The position numbers and the translations under genes are program-made. Positions 1 to 13,900 of a DNA stretch of 64,000 nt are shown here, in pieces (position 1 is the stretch's first letter; each line of letters opens with the position of its first letter). Under the pieces are notes generated by a model that saw only the letters and a program-made list of their open reading frames with translations, was not told where the DNA came from and did not search any database. Source of the stretch: Tubulanus polymorphus (Eukaryota; Nemertea; Palaeonemertea; Tubulaniformes; Tubulanidae); the NCBI RefSeq assembly GCF_964204645.1, contig NC_134026.1:3162001-3226000 (forward strand). The letters run 5' to 3'.

Positions 1-336
1 CTTACAACGGTTCAACACATTCGACATCACCCCACACTAGAGACACAAGACGTAAATGTACTGACTGTCAGTCAGTCAGTCATTTGACAATCCTATTCGG
101 TATTCCTACTTTCCGAGTACACAGACATTTTATCACAGAGTGTAAACCTACCGCTTTAAGGGCTGCCAATCTATCCTTGGTCATCTTCCCAGCATAAACA
201 CTCCTAATCCGTGTTCACTGGATGTAAGGGAAGAACTTGTCCCGGTAATTTAAGTCATAGAAGCTCGTAATTAGTTAAAAAACCGTATAAAATCGATAAA
301 TTTTAATAATTTCCAGTGTGAAGATTCTCTGCTCGA

Positions 337-624
337 CGCATGCGCAGTGGCGATTTCTCTCCGATTTTCACTTCCTTGTTCATGACGTCAGATCCGCTTA
401 ACTCCGCACTGGCGAAATTTTCATTAATTAAAAAAAAAATCGCGATTTATTCGAAACATAATTTTAAACGTAAATTGATCGATATATGTCAATTTCTTTT
501 CGTTATTGATTAGATTTATTTTGATCGGATTGATGGCGATAATTTTTCCGAAAATATTCGCGCCAAACTAGTTTCAACCGGATACAACACGGTCGCCGCC
601 ATTGCTCTACACACGACTTTCGTG
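337..624 (+). promoter_or_regulatory. RAN: RAN promoter region and noncoding first exon
   Basis: Several promoter-type motifs cluster upstream of a good splice donor (GTAAGT at 625-630) that ends a noncoding first exon. An NRF-1-like CGCATGCGCA is at 337-346. A full palindromic CRE, TGACGTCA, is at 383-390. An E2F-like TTCGCGCCAAA is at 558-568 and a YY1-like GCCGCCATT at 595-603, where transcription probably starts. The intron (625-1253) ends in TTATTTCAG, and the second 5' UTR piece is 1254-1279. The motifs fit a housekeeping, growth-linked gene. The start site is inferred, and the far left 300 bases hold nothing I can name. Confidence 0.55.
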
Positions 625-1279
625 GTAAGTAGATGGGTTTCTTATATCGATCGACATCTATGTGAAGACGGTTCTATATCTTCCAAAAAGTTACCATAGT
701 GTAAATATATCTTTGAGTTTTAGTCAAGTAATTTCACGAACATGTTCGTTCTTTAAATCGTTGAAATATTTTACTTTCTTACGGTCGCAGTTCTGGTCAA
801 ACAACATTCTGCTCGTTCACTCGATTTTGTTGGGCCATTTTCTAAATTATGCTGTTAAACAATGTTGTCAAGTTGCCTTGTGTGTTCTTATTCAATTCAT
901 TTTGTCCATTTCCATTGATAATTCACCACTACTCCACGCAGTGACCTTAAAAATTTGACTTTCAACCCCTCGACTAAATAATTTTTGTCAATCAATGTGA
1001 ATGTCTGTCTTTGACCCACGGCACACAGCCATAGTCTCCTTGGATACATTTTTTCAATCAATTCAAGTCCAAAAATCAGAGTTCCCCATCTAGCTAGGCT
1101 TGCACTTTTAACTGAGGTATTGATAGCTGAAGAATTTTAATCTTGGTTTTAAATACAATTGTTGTAGGATGGTTGACAGTTTTTTTTGTTGTATCTCACC
1201 ATATATTCCATGAATGCACAATTTATAATAATCAAGTTGTTTTCTTATTTCAGAATCATATCTACTTTAATTTGTAATC

Positions 1280-2720
<1,441 letters not shown>

Positions 2721-3640
2721 TGAATACTTCTACAAGAGAATAGGCCATTAATGCTTCATAAATTGTTACCAGGCTGCAGGGTGGACTGAGATAGTTTCAT
2801 TCACAGCAAGTCTCTATAATTCTACGAATTCTAGTGCATTTAATCATTTTCTACGAGTTGTGATGCGTTAAATCAACCGTTGCGAATTGTGAAGCGTTTT
2901 GATCTTCTACAGACTACAATTATGATATCCGTTCGTGACCAATTTTGTTGTCTGCCCTGTGTACTCATTGACAAACGACTATTTACGATCTTTTTTGAAC
3001 AGCGACACTTGAAAAAGACGACCGATGTTCTGGATTGGGATTATTTATTTGCTTGAAAAAAAAAACTGAAAATAGTGCGCGAACGAGTGAGTGAAGTTAG
3101 TGACTTCAGGATTAAGAAATGCGAAAGAACAAAGATATTTCGTGTACTAGAGAAAGTTGTGGCACAGATTTTCAGCTTAAGACTTAATATTCATGTGATA
3201 AAGGCGTTATGTTTTATAGCAATATGATCCATAGTTAAGTTACTCGCAAGCTGTTATTTTTAATGCGATATGCACCCATTGGACATTTGATTGATAATTT
3301 GATTTCTGGCTAGTGATTCTTACATCGTTTCAAAATGTTTTAGTTCTCCGCTTCAACTAAGTGTAAGAATCTTTCAATGCAGAATATATTTTGTGTGTCA
3401 TTGATATCATTGTGCAGTTTCTACTGTCCTGTCTAATAATGGATGTTAAGTACCGTAAGATAAATTCCAAGATGTTCCAATTTATTTATTGTCATGCGTA
3501 TAAATTTGTTTTAAGTTCCGAGGCGGCCCGATGCCTTTGAAAATACTTTTCATTCAGTCTCATTTCATATTTGTTACTGATACTACATGAACTATGGATT
3601 CAATAATACAATGTAAAAATAAAGTAAACAATCGTCTCTG
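2721..3640 (+). other. RAN: RAN 3' UTR with poly(A) signal
   Basis: No coding potential is visible after the RAN stop codon. The first AATAAA that is followed by a T/G-rich stretch is at 3618-3623, which implies a 3' UTR of about 0.9 kb. The sequence is AT-rich with no recognisable repeat. Confidence 0.5.
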
Positions 3641-3912
3641 AAATTGTCTCTTGAATTCATCTATGTTTCATCTCGAGAATGTACCGTTGAGCCTTTCCTG
3701 AGGGGTCTGGCCATAATGATGAACTTTACTGAAGCGGAACATTAATTATGGGATCTGGATCATCTACATTGATACTGGTTTATGTGTTGTGCCCACATTT
3801 TTGGAATGAGACAATCGGAAGTCATCGAGCATGACTGGACTTCTTTCATGTGAAAATAAGTCATCAGACTGATTATACAGCGGCTACACGTTGCAATGTT
3901 ATTGTTTACCTG

Positions 3913-3920
3913 TGACGTCA
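3913..3920 (+). promoter_or_regulatory. MED15: CRE palindrome in the MED15 promoter region
   Basis: A full TGACGTCA lies about 380 bases upstream of the first coding ATG of MED15, in the short interval between the RAN poly(A) signal and MED15. The CREB/ATF site consensus is exact. Use as a promoter element is inferred from position. Confidence 0.35.
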
Positions 3921-4296
3921 TCGCTCATGACATTCGAGTCTTGGATCTAATACCGACCGATGGAAACCCACTTGGCCTTGAAACTAGTATGCAAACAACA
4001 CGGATATACACATATATTGTACCTCCTTTAGCTATATTCACCAGGCATTAGAAAAAAATGCAATCAATCTTGGTTATTAGAGAAAAACTTGAAATTAAAA
4101 TCCCATTTGTAGAATAAATTGAGGTTGTTTTGATGATTCGAAGGACTTTGGAATTCCACATGTTCAGTCCAACAAATAGTGCTGTCCGATCAGGGATGTG
4201 TTGAATCATTGTTGCTCCCTCTCTCTGATCTATTCTGTTTTCTTGCACATCTGCGGATTTGGGCGTGTGTGTCTTCGGCTGAAAATGTTACCAACA

Positions 4297-7200
4297 ATGA
4301 CAGACCCGAATGACACCAGCTGGAAAACCCCTAGTTTTCGTCAAAAAGTCATGGCTCGAATGTACGTGTAGTAGTAAGCTGAATTGTTTTTAATTTGTCA
4401 CCCCCCACCACGTCAGTCAGTCCACCACAATCATCTGATTTACGATACATCATCATCATTCCTGACCAGTTACGACCCATACTTAACTATACTTAACCAT
4501 GGATGGCCATCATTAAAAGGTTGAAGGGAGACCTAACCAGTCCGGTGTCTGACAAGTAGAGTAGGCTAAAAACTACTAACGTAACTGTCAGTGTCATGCC
4601 ATAGTTTGAGGAGTTGGCCTAGGCTAAAAACTACTAACGTAACTGTCAGTGTCATGCCATAGTTTGAGGAGTAGGCCTAAGCCCGGGGCCTCAGGCTTTC
4701 GGGGCCTGTTGAGAACCTACACAAAAAAGCCAAGGGGTTGACATGATTTTAGCCAACTCATAACTTACACTGTTCTTTTATTGATGAATCTATATGATAT
4801 GGTAGGCCCTAATCATTGGGTTGTGATGATTGTACAATCCTGCATCAATTTTGAACTGGCTCATATCATAGTCGTAGGTAGTGACGGTGTAGAAACAATG
4901 ATCTATTAATCCAGTGTCTATCATCTTTTTGAAATAATTTTATATACATTAGAGACACTGGATTAACAGATTATCATTTTAACAGTACCTTTAAAAACTG
5001 ATACAAGCCATGATAGAATCCATTTTTTTGAAATGTAAAAATAAAGGTCACATAATTATAGAGGTCTCCCAATAAGTGGATTCGGTCAACTTCAATCATT
5101 CGTCTCTATAAATTCCATTTTTGTTTTCATCTAGAAAATCTTAAGTTTGAAATGTTTATCCGGAAGATTATTTAAGAAAGTTACAATATCGCTATAGTTC
5201 AAAGTACTGTGGCAGGATTTAGTAGCTTGAGATGCCATCAGGTTCACAACTCCGCTAGCGAGGATGTGTATCTGACAATACAGATTAGATTTTGTCCGGA
5301 TTCGGTACAACCTTATTCAATTCAGAGTATCTTTATAAATGCTGATTATGGTATAATGTCTTATAGTGAGGATGCAGTTCGATTGGCTGGTAACCCGACC
5401 TCCAAAACTTGTACCGAAATGGAGAAGCATGTGTTTACTAAAGCGAAAACTCGGGTAAGTCAGCATTTGAGGTAAACTGTTGGGGTTACTATCAAATTTT
5501 CTAAACAGATATTCATTTGGCCCATTATATATCTGACAAATAACTGATATTTCTTTGATATCTATAAACAGGAGGAATATCTGGCATTGGTGGCAAGACT
5601 GATATTTCATGTTCAAGAAATCAGTAAGTAAAAAACTTTCCCATTTCATCCAAATCATCTCAGTAAATTTATATCAAGTTTTCTGATGTTCATAGGCTTA
5701 TTGCCTCTTTCAATATTTAAAAACAACTAAGAACCATATGTATAGTATCATGATATTTCTAAGGCTTCTGCTTCAATAAACTTAGGAATTTTGACATTTC
5801 TTAGCATCATATTACTGGTGAATTTCACTATGCATTTTATAGCATTGACGTGTGTTGGGCCTAAATAAATTTCTGATTATTGTGCTCCCCTTTTTATATA
5901 GGTCTGGTTTTGAAATTTTCTTTTTTTTAAATCTTGAAATAGGGATTGACCCTGTTGTTTATTATTTGGTAGATTTTGTTTGATTTGTTTTGATTTGGTA
6001 TCCCTTACAAACCCACTACACCTGTTGGGATGGAAACAAGGGATTTGCTTTTGAAATCAGGAATCGCAGAAGTACAGATATAGGTGTGTGATCGGCGGTG
6101 GAATTTACAGAATTTTAATGGAAGTATATGATTGGAAATTTAGGTTCCAGTTCATGTAAATAATCTTCCAACCAGCCTGAACTGATCGAGGTTAGTTGTG
6201 TTGGCTGCCTAATATAATACATCAAGATTTTGGAACTAATTATACAGCAAGGTTGAAGATCATTTTTGAGATTAGCCAAATAACCTAATTAGAATAAATT
6301 GCTATTGTAATGATGGAAACATATTTTGCTTACTAACCCTATACCTGGTAAACCACTCATTGAAGAAATAGTCTTTAAGTTCTTTCAAATCTCATGTTTC
6401 CTAAAATTTTTCCTGCGAAATGTCTCAATTACTGGATTATATGGAATTAGATCAGAATTTGTAGGTAAATATAGCATAGTTATTTCACTTTATGTATTAT
6501 GTGACCTTAGACAATTAATAGATACCATTGGGTAGGATTCAACAATAGAATATAGATAACAGGATACATATGAATCATAGGATAACTACTAGGTCTCAAA
6601 ATTTCAACCACGCGTCATGTCATGTATGTCACAGCGTAGTTGAGATATCATTGTGGAGATTTTTATTCTTTTTTATAGCTGTCAGAATAGATTTTCCCGT
6701 CATTACGTAGAGTGTTAATAGTTACTGCAGTTTCATTCACGAATACAGTCGACTGTAATCGATTAGATAGAATACCTGTTCTGAAAAGAATATCGAACGA
6801 TGCGAAAAATTATATCGGAATGAGTAAACAAATTTCGCGAATATATAGGCAGCAGTGTTTCTAACTGCGATATGAACTTTACGACTGAGTAGAGATGCCA
6901 GATATTCAATTGATTCAGTAGGAAGCGATTATCACAATCAACTACAATTTGATAGAATTGATAATGCGGCGCTCTGTACTGTTCTATTACGAATTAGCTA
7001 GGGATATCTCCATGGAAACAAGGCTGGAAGTGCATTGATTCTGGGCGATACATGTAGGTTGTTGTCGGCTGTTCAGTGTTAGTAGTAGGTTTGCAGTATC
7101 ACCAGCTGGCCCGGTTCTACATAATTGCAGTTTATATTATATCAATCTCATCGATGTACCTAGATGAACATATGGTCACTACGAGACATTGGAAATAATG

Positions 7201-7835
7201 ATTGTTTTACGTCGAGGTTTTGCGTTTGTAATTTCACCATCGCTGTAGAGATATTATATTCGTAATGTTCTATAATCCATGTAAGTACATTAAACTTATT
7301 TTTATCGTACCATTTCTAAAGTGAATTTGCATTGAGCGGATGAAGAGATGGACGAGTGAATTCATGTGCTTTATCGAATCACAATTCAAATCTTCTTTAT
7401 GGAGTTTCATTCTGTATGAATAGCTCTCGAACGATATTGCAGTATTATCAGCATGATTTCTAAAAACCCGTTCGTATTTATAATATATCCAGGTTGTACT
7501 CGTTGTGATATTTATATTCAAATTTAATTTTCGTCGCCAAATGATTTGTAGTTAATCTTCAAATTTGAACTTACACATTATTAAACGCTGGTTGGTAACA
7601 CTAACAGCATATTTTCATAGTGTTACAGCGTATCATCTAGCCCTAACCCGAAGAAGTTTATATAACTATAATATTTTCTAAAACTTCTAGTGATCTACAG
7701 CTGCGCTAGAAAAAGCTGACTATAATAGTGGGAATAATTCGAGTGGGCATATGTCGTGGCATATGTTTGTTCATACCATTTAGTAACCAACTTTATGTAT
7801 GTTCCCATCTTATGTATATATGTATATATATATAA

Positions 7836-7901
<66 letters not shown>

Positions 7902-10900
7902 TATAGGAATGTTGAATATTTATATGAAAATTTCTAGTTCAAGAAAATAATGCGTATTATCGCGAAAACCAATAGTGTTATATACAATATGTTATCGCAC
8001 GTCGCGATATATGTGTATCTGATATAGCGAGGCGTGAAATTTCTAAATAAATTAGTTCCAATGAAAATGCTTCCCATCATCGATGCTGAAAGCTTCAGTT
8101 TCACTTGTTACCATGACAACACGTGTGAATGCTGCATTCGTTTGAAAGATACTTGAGGCGGTCGTTTTAATTTCTTGTCATCAATGCCGGGGCACTTCGC
8201 GTCTTTGTCATCGGTGTGCGTGTATGCGCGTGTGTCGTCAAGGTGATCATTATCTTGCTCATCCCGAACTGATGTAAGCATTCAGTGCTGCTGCTACTGC
8301 TGCTGCTGCTACTGTACCACCTTGGTTATCTGCTGTGGTTTGACCACATTTGTTTCTAAACTGTCAAAATTCGTCATTTCAACATTCGAAATTCACATCA
8401 GAAATTCTTGGTCGCGCAGTAGTTCAGCCAATCTGTTTCAACGTTCAAGATTCATATCGGAAAATTTCGACCGAATTACGACGTAATTTCTATCAATTTA
8501 ATGACATATAAGGTAAAAAAAATAGTTTTTTGTTTTATTTTTGTTACTGTAATGAACAGGTATAGGTATCGTATTGTCTGCAGTGTAATTTTCTGCTTTG
8601 CAAATCATCTATTTCACACATCTGTGGCATAATCATAATTTATAACCATATGGCTTTTAATGATATAGTGAATATCATTTGACTTGTTGGGTTCTATACT
8701 CCTGCTACTAGTCTATCATGTACAGAAGACAGATCTCGAGTATTTTAACGATTCTATATTTTACATTGTGGGATATTTTTCACCTGTGATTTTACTACAC
8801 TAACTGGATTAACTATTGGAAATACATATTATCTGATCAATCGACCCATTGGTGCGCGTATGACATATACGATACTGTTGTTCGGTTGCATTATCAGGTT
8901 GAATAAGTATGATTACATGTGTGTTTTCCATACGTTCTAAATGTTTTATGTTTTTCATTTAAGATTCGAAGAAGGAAAAAGCCGGTGGGCAAATGATGCC
9001 CGGGCAAGCGATGCCACAACAACCGATGCAGGACCCGATCAATGCTTTACAGAATCTGGCAAAACAGCCCCCTGCATTGGGATCCATGCCAAATGTTCCC
9101 GGTAAGTTATGGCAGAGGTAGCCTATTAATCATTAAGATTAGTGCACAGTTCAGTAAAAGTTGATGTTGGTAGTCTGTACGGTTATACTGTCACCAGAAT
9201 CTACTGTTTAAATAAAGATGAAATCGACGTGGTGCTGTATATTGTAGTCCAGTGATGGATACTTGTATATTTCAGGTGGTATGCCTCCACAGCAAATGCG
9301 TCCGCAGCAAATGCATCCAGCCATGCAACAGCAAATGATGCAACAAAGACCACAACAGCCTGTAAGTCCTTATAATCTTAATTAACATTGAATTTAGCTC
9401 TCTCATAAAACTGTTGTGTATGCCTTTCGTCTTAAACTCGATGAAATAATCTTTCAGATTTTTTTAGTGATAGGAAGTAGAAGGCCGTCATAATAGCTTA
9501 TTGCGTGCGTGGCTAATCCATATTTTCTGTCAAAGCTTGCATCACTTGGATAAAACTGATTTGGTTATTTTTATTTGAAGCAATAATTCTTCGCCTTAAG
9601 ATATCGAAGATCCGAATAAGGCACATATTTATTATTCATAACAGGGTCCCTACGACTCCATGATTCCTTAAGAACTCTTTTAAACGGAAAATGATTTTTA
9701 GATGCTTAAAAATCCTTTAAATTGAGCTTAATGTCAGAAAATGTCAGAAATATGCAATTAGAAATTTTGGTCTAGTTTGTAGTTGTACGGTAGATTATGC
9801 CTAAAAAGATTCTTTTTGCCAAATTTGGCAGTTTCCAAATTAGCATAAACAGTACTGATTTAGGAGGAGTCTACACTAATTGGGATATGGAAGTGATGCA
9901 GACGCTTCCTCAAATATATAGAAAATCCCACACTAATATAACAAGAAAGATGAAGCCCAAAAAGTAAAGGAAACTTTTCAGACTTTATCTCTCTTGTTAT
10001 GTTAGCTCGGGATTCTCTAAATATCATCACAACACGCACATAGTGTTTCACCAATGGCTTCCTCAAAATTTAAAACTGTTATCCAGGAATGACTGATCTG
10101 TAGGAACCCTGATCCGTTGTGTGATTCTTTATGTTTTCAGCGAAATTGATAGCAAGTGATAGCATGACAAAAGCAGTGGAATCAAAGTACCGGTATACTC
10201 CGGTAGACTAGTTGAATTGATTGTAATATTTTCTGTTATTATAGGGAGTGCATCCAGATGGCTATTATTTACATCCACAAGTTAACCGACCACAGAATCT
10301 ACCCCTTAACATGCAGGTAGAAACATACGCCCGTATATAGCTAACTGAATCCTAGATATTGCAGAATTTCATTTCACAATAATTTGTAGTATCATTAGAC
10401 ACGTACACCCAGATTCCCCTTGCATGCGTAGTTGAGTTGATATCAAATTTAGTTCAATTTTCCTCTCAATTTGCAATATTTTTTCTAAACAAGTGTGTAC
10501 AGATTTTTTAAAGCTTTTGTTTTGCTCAGCAGAATATGACCTAGATGTTTTAGAAATATGTCACCTGAACCCTCCCCTTATGAAATATCTGTAAAAACAC
10601 ATTTAATCTGCAATTGATATTTGGATTCAGCAAGTTATTAAGTATCAGTTTTTGGTGATGGCATGTGATGTCTTCTTGTCCAGGCTTCGAGTTATCATAA
10701 CTATATGATTATTTATTTTTCTCTTGATTGTTCATTCATGTTATTCTTTTCTTTATTTACATACTGTATTTCCCTTTTATTATATTTTCTGTGTCTGTCT
10801 TGTTTTAGCACACATCTCTTTCTGCTGCTGTTATTTATCTATCTGTACCTGTTAAATTCACTGATATGCATGACCTTAGTGTGTTTCAAATTGTTTTCAG

Positions 10901-13900
10901 CATGTGAAATCCCCTGTCGAAAGTGTCTAATACCTAAGTTTTTACTGGATCGTAATCTTGTCAACTTCTGTGTTCACTTTTAAGCTGATGATCTGTTTGA
11001 TAGATGCTTATTTGTAGCGTTTGAGAATGCTTTACATCTTGATTCAAATTTTTATATTTTAATCAATTATCAGTGCATCCTCCATAAGTACATGGCACTG
11101 ATATATGGCAGGATAGAGTGGAACTTTGATACAAACTACCAAAGATAGTCTTAAATCTGGAGGCTGGTGTTGACAATTTTTTGGATTGGCTAAAGAACAA
11201 AAAGACTTTAAACTTAGACTTGACTATGCTATCGGCTTATGGGTTAACTCAATTGACAATGAATTGAGTTTAAGTTCATACCAGTGTATGAAACTGGCCC
11301 TAGGGAATCTCGAAAGATCCCATCTTGAAAAATTCTACCTTGTTCTTTACATATTATCCAGTATGCAATTAACCAAATTTTGGTCAATTTTCAATGTTCC
11401 ACTGTATTGCCCTCTTAAATCCTATGTGGAATGAGTCCGGTACATACATATTTTACATTGTCTTTGTACTAACATAAAGCATATCGATATGTTGCTCCCT
11501 ACCTAAAAAGATGTTCTCTCATTTCTGTTTCAATCGAACCTTAATTAAACTATCCCCATTTTGTTTAATTTATTCTGTGTAGAACATCTTCTACATCTAG
11601 AACTCTTCTGTCACTACTTTGTTGTTTAACTTCAGTACGACTCAACATTTTTGTACAATTGTCAGGGCTATGCTCCTTATTTAAGTATGGACCCCTATGC
11701 TAATGTAAGTAACTTTCATACAGCGGGTTCAGTCGACCCTTTAAATGGTGTATGTCAACACATCAACGGTGTATGGAGAACCCAGCATTATCGATTCAAA
11801 CAGAGCACTTTTTATCGAATAATCACCTGATAAGATGGTCAATCGGTAAAACAGTTTGTGGATGATGAAATTATCGCTTTAATTGCTTTGTTCATTAACG
11901 GTAGTGGATGGATGAAAAGGTTTACCTGTATGTTCTACGCTTGTAGACATCTCGAGCATTGATAATTATATCCCTTTGATTACAGAATGAATATCGTTAG
12001 GTATCAAAAACTAGTTTTTTCCTCATTTTCACAGTTTATTTGACAGGTTTATTGATCGATATTGATTCTGTTACCAATGAGTCCATGTCTTCTTCTATGA
12101 TAATTTCTTACCCTAGTTTAATATAATTGTATTTCAGATTCTCCTGCGATTTAAGTTGATAAAGTAATAGCACAAATTAATTCATTTTCATTCGATGTAC
12201 TCAAGAGTGACGGAAGTTGTTTAGAATGTCATGTTATTTTACGTTTCATATTATACTACATTTGATCAATTTGTTGTAGAATGTGCATCAGGAACAATAT
12301 TTTTTCTATCATCAACATCCACCGCATGCGAGGCCATCACTACATTCACCCATTCAGGTACCATAACTGTTAATTGTTTATATACATACGTTGGTGTCCG
12401 GGCAAAGCCAGTTTTAGTTTTTAGTAAGTTTCGAGTTTTATTTCTTTATCTATTTTTTCGAAGTTAATCTGTTATCATCCCCTATATTATTCTCAAAGTT
12501 CCCCGGGCGCAACCCTTTTGTTCCCATTTAACAATATTTTCAATGCTTCGACTCCTCATTGATTTTTTAGAAATTTCTTATTGATTTTATTTTGGTACTA
12601 ATATCATGGAATGGAAACAATAAAAGAGGGTGCCTTTCTCCGATTAGGCGGATGAAGTTTTATATGAAAATTGCGGACGATATGCACAGCGTCAAATATG
12701 TTTCTATCAAACTGCATGTATATGCTGCGGAGGCTTATCTGAAATTAATTGATTTCTACCACATTTCTTCTGCAGAATGTCTACGCTGCTTTCCAATTGT
12801 TACTCGACTATTTATACCTACTGTACAAAAATAGTACATTTTCCATATATCTTTCAGTAAGATATTTGCTCATACACATTGCATATCACACCTGTGCAAA
12901 TTAGAATTTGTTCACATTAATATGGACTGATTGCCGCCACTCTGCATGATGATTTTTATTTACAATGAAATTTAAAAATGTTTTATTTCCTCTATTACAT
13001 GTATTACATATCTGCTGTTATCCTATTAGTCAGTACACACCGATCTCAGCTGATGTATAAGTATCACATACATATATCTGACATTTTTTTCTTTTATTTA
13101 GAGTCAAGACCATTATATGCTTGCCCGTCCACACTCCCGCCATTTATCCCCTGTTCATACTCCAGTTCAGGTATTGTAAAATCATGCGTATTTCAGCTAT
13201 TTGAAGCCTCTTTGGTGAAGGATGTATTGAAGGGATGGTATTCTGGATATATTGATATATGTTTGTCTCCTCGCTCTGACTAGAAGTCAGAAGAGGTCGA
13301 GAAACTTTCCGAATCGTCAACCATTATCGCTTGAAGGGCTTTATGATTTTGTATCTGGCAATTCTTCACTCTAGATTTCGGATACATTCGAAGATCTATA
13401 CGTTATCATTACTGCATGTTACTTTCTGGAGGTTAATTGAATATGATTTTTAAGTGTTGAAAGCGCATGTGGAGGATGTATGATCGCTTTATGTGTTCGC
13501 AGTATTATACATGTTTCAGGGTCTTGCTTTATCATTTGGGAAATGAACAGTTTAAGTGTATTCTAGTATTGCTGTGCTGAGGACATTGATTGGTTTTGGT
13601 CTTTTTTTCTATGAAATGATCGTCTATATCTCTTTATCTGCAACAAATCATTAATTACATTCTTACATTGAATGATGGTGCTTTCTATTTCAGTATGTTA
13701 ACATGCTTCCTGTGTAATGAGTTGATCCAATGAACAGGTTTTTATTTCAGGTTTCACTTAAATTCATTACCGTAAATTTGACGGAATATTTTGTTGTCAA
13801 GATGATAAACATGTTGCACACTTATTGCTTATTTACTGAGATATATTATTGGCTAGTGTTTACCATTTGAAAAAAATATTTGCAGGGTCAGCAGGATGGT

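Noticed and set aside
5209-5475. 88-residue open frame containing MED15 KIX sequence, as a gene start
   Set aside because: Only the part after the acceptor at 5366 is MED15. The true first exon (SWKTPSFRQK) is at 4297-4361 and joins in phase; the upstream part of the frame is intron.
9642-10111. 8-bp target duplication proving hAT origin
   Set aside because: The flanks attcataa and atccgttg do not match convincingly, so I did not claim the superfamily.
13690-13725. A further MED15 exon after TTTCAG near 13694
   Set aside because: The frame meets a stop codon within eight codons and no donor precedes it.
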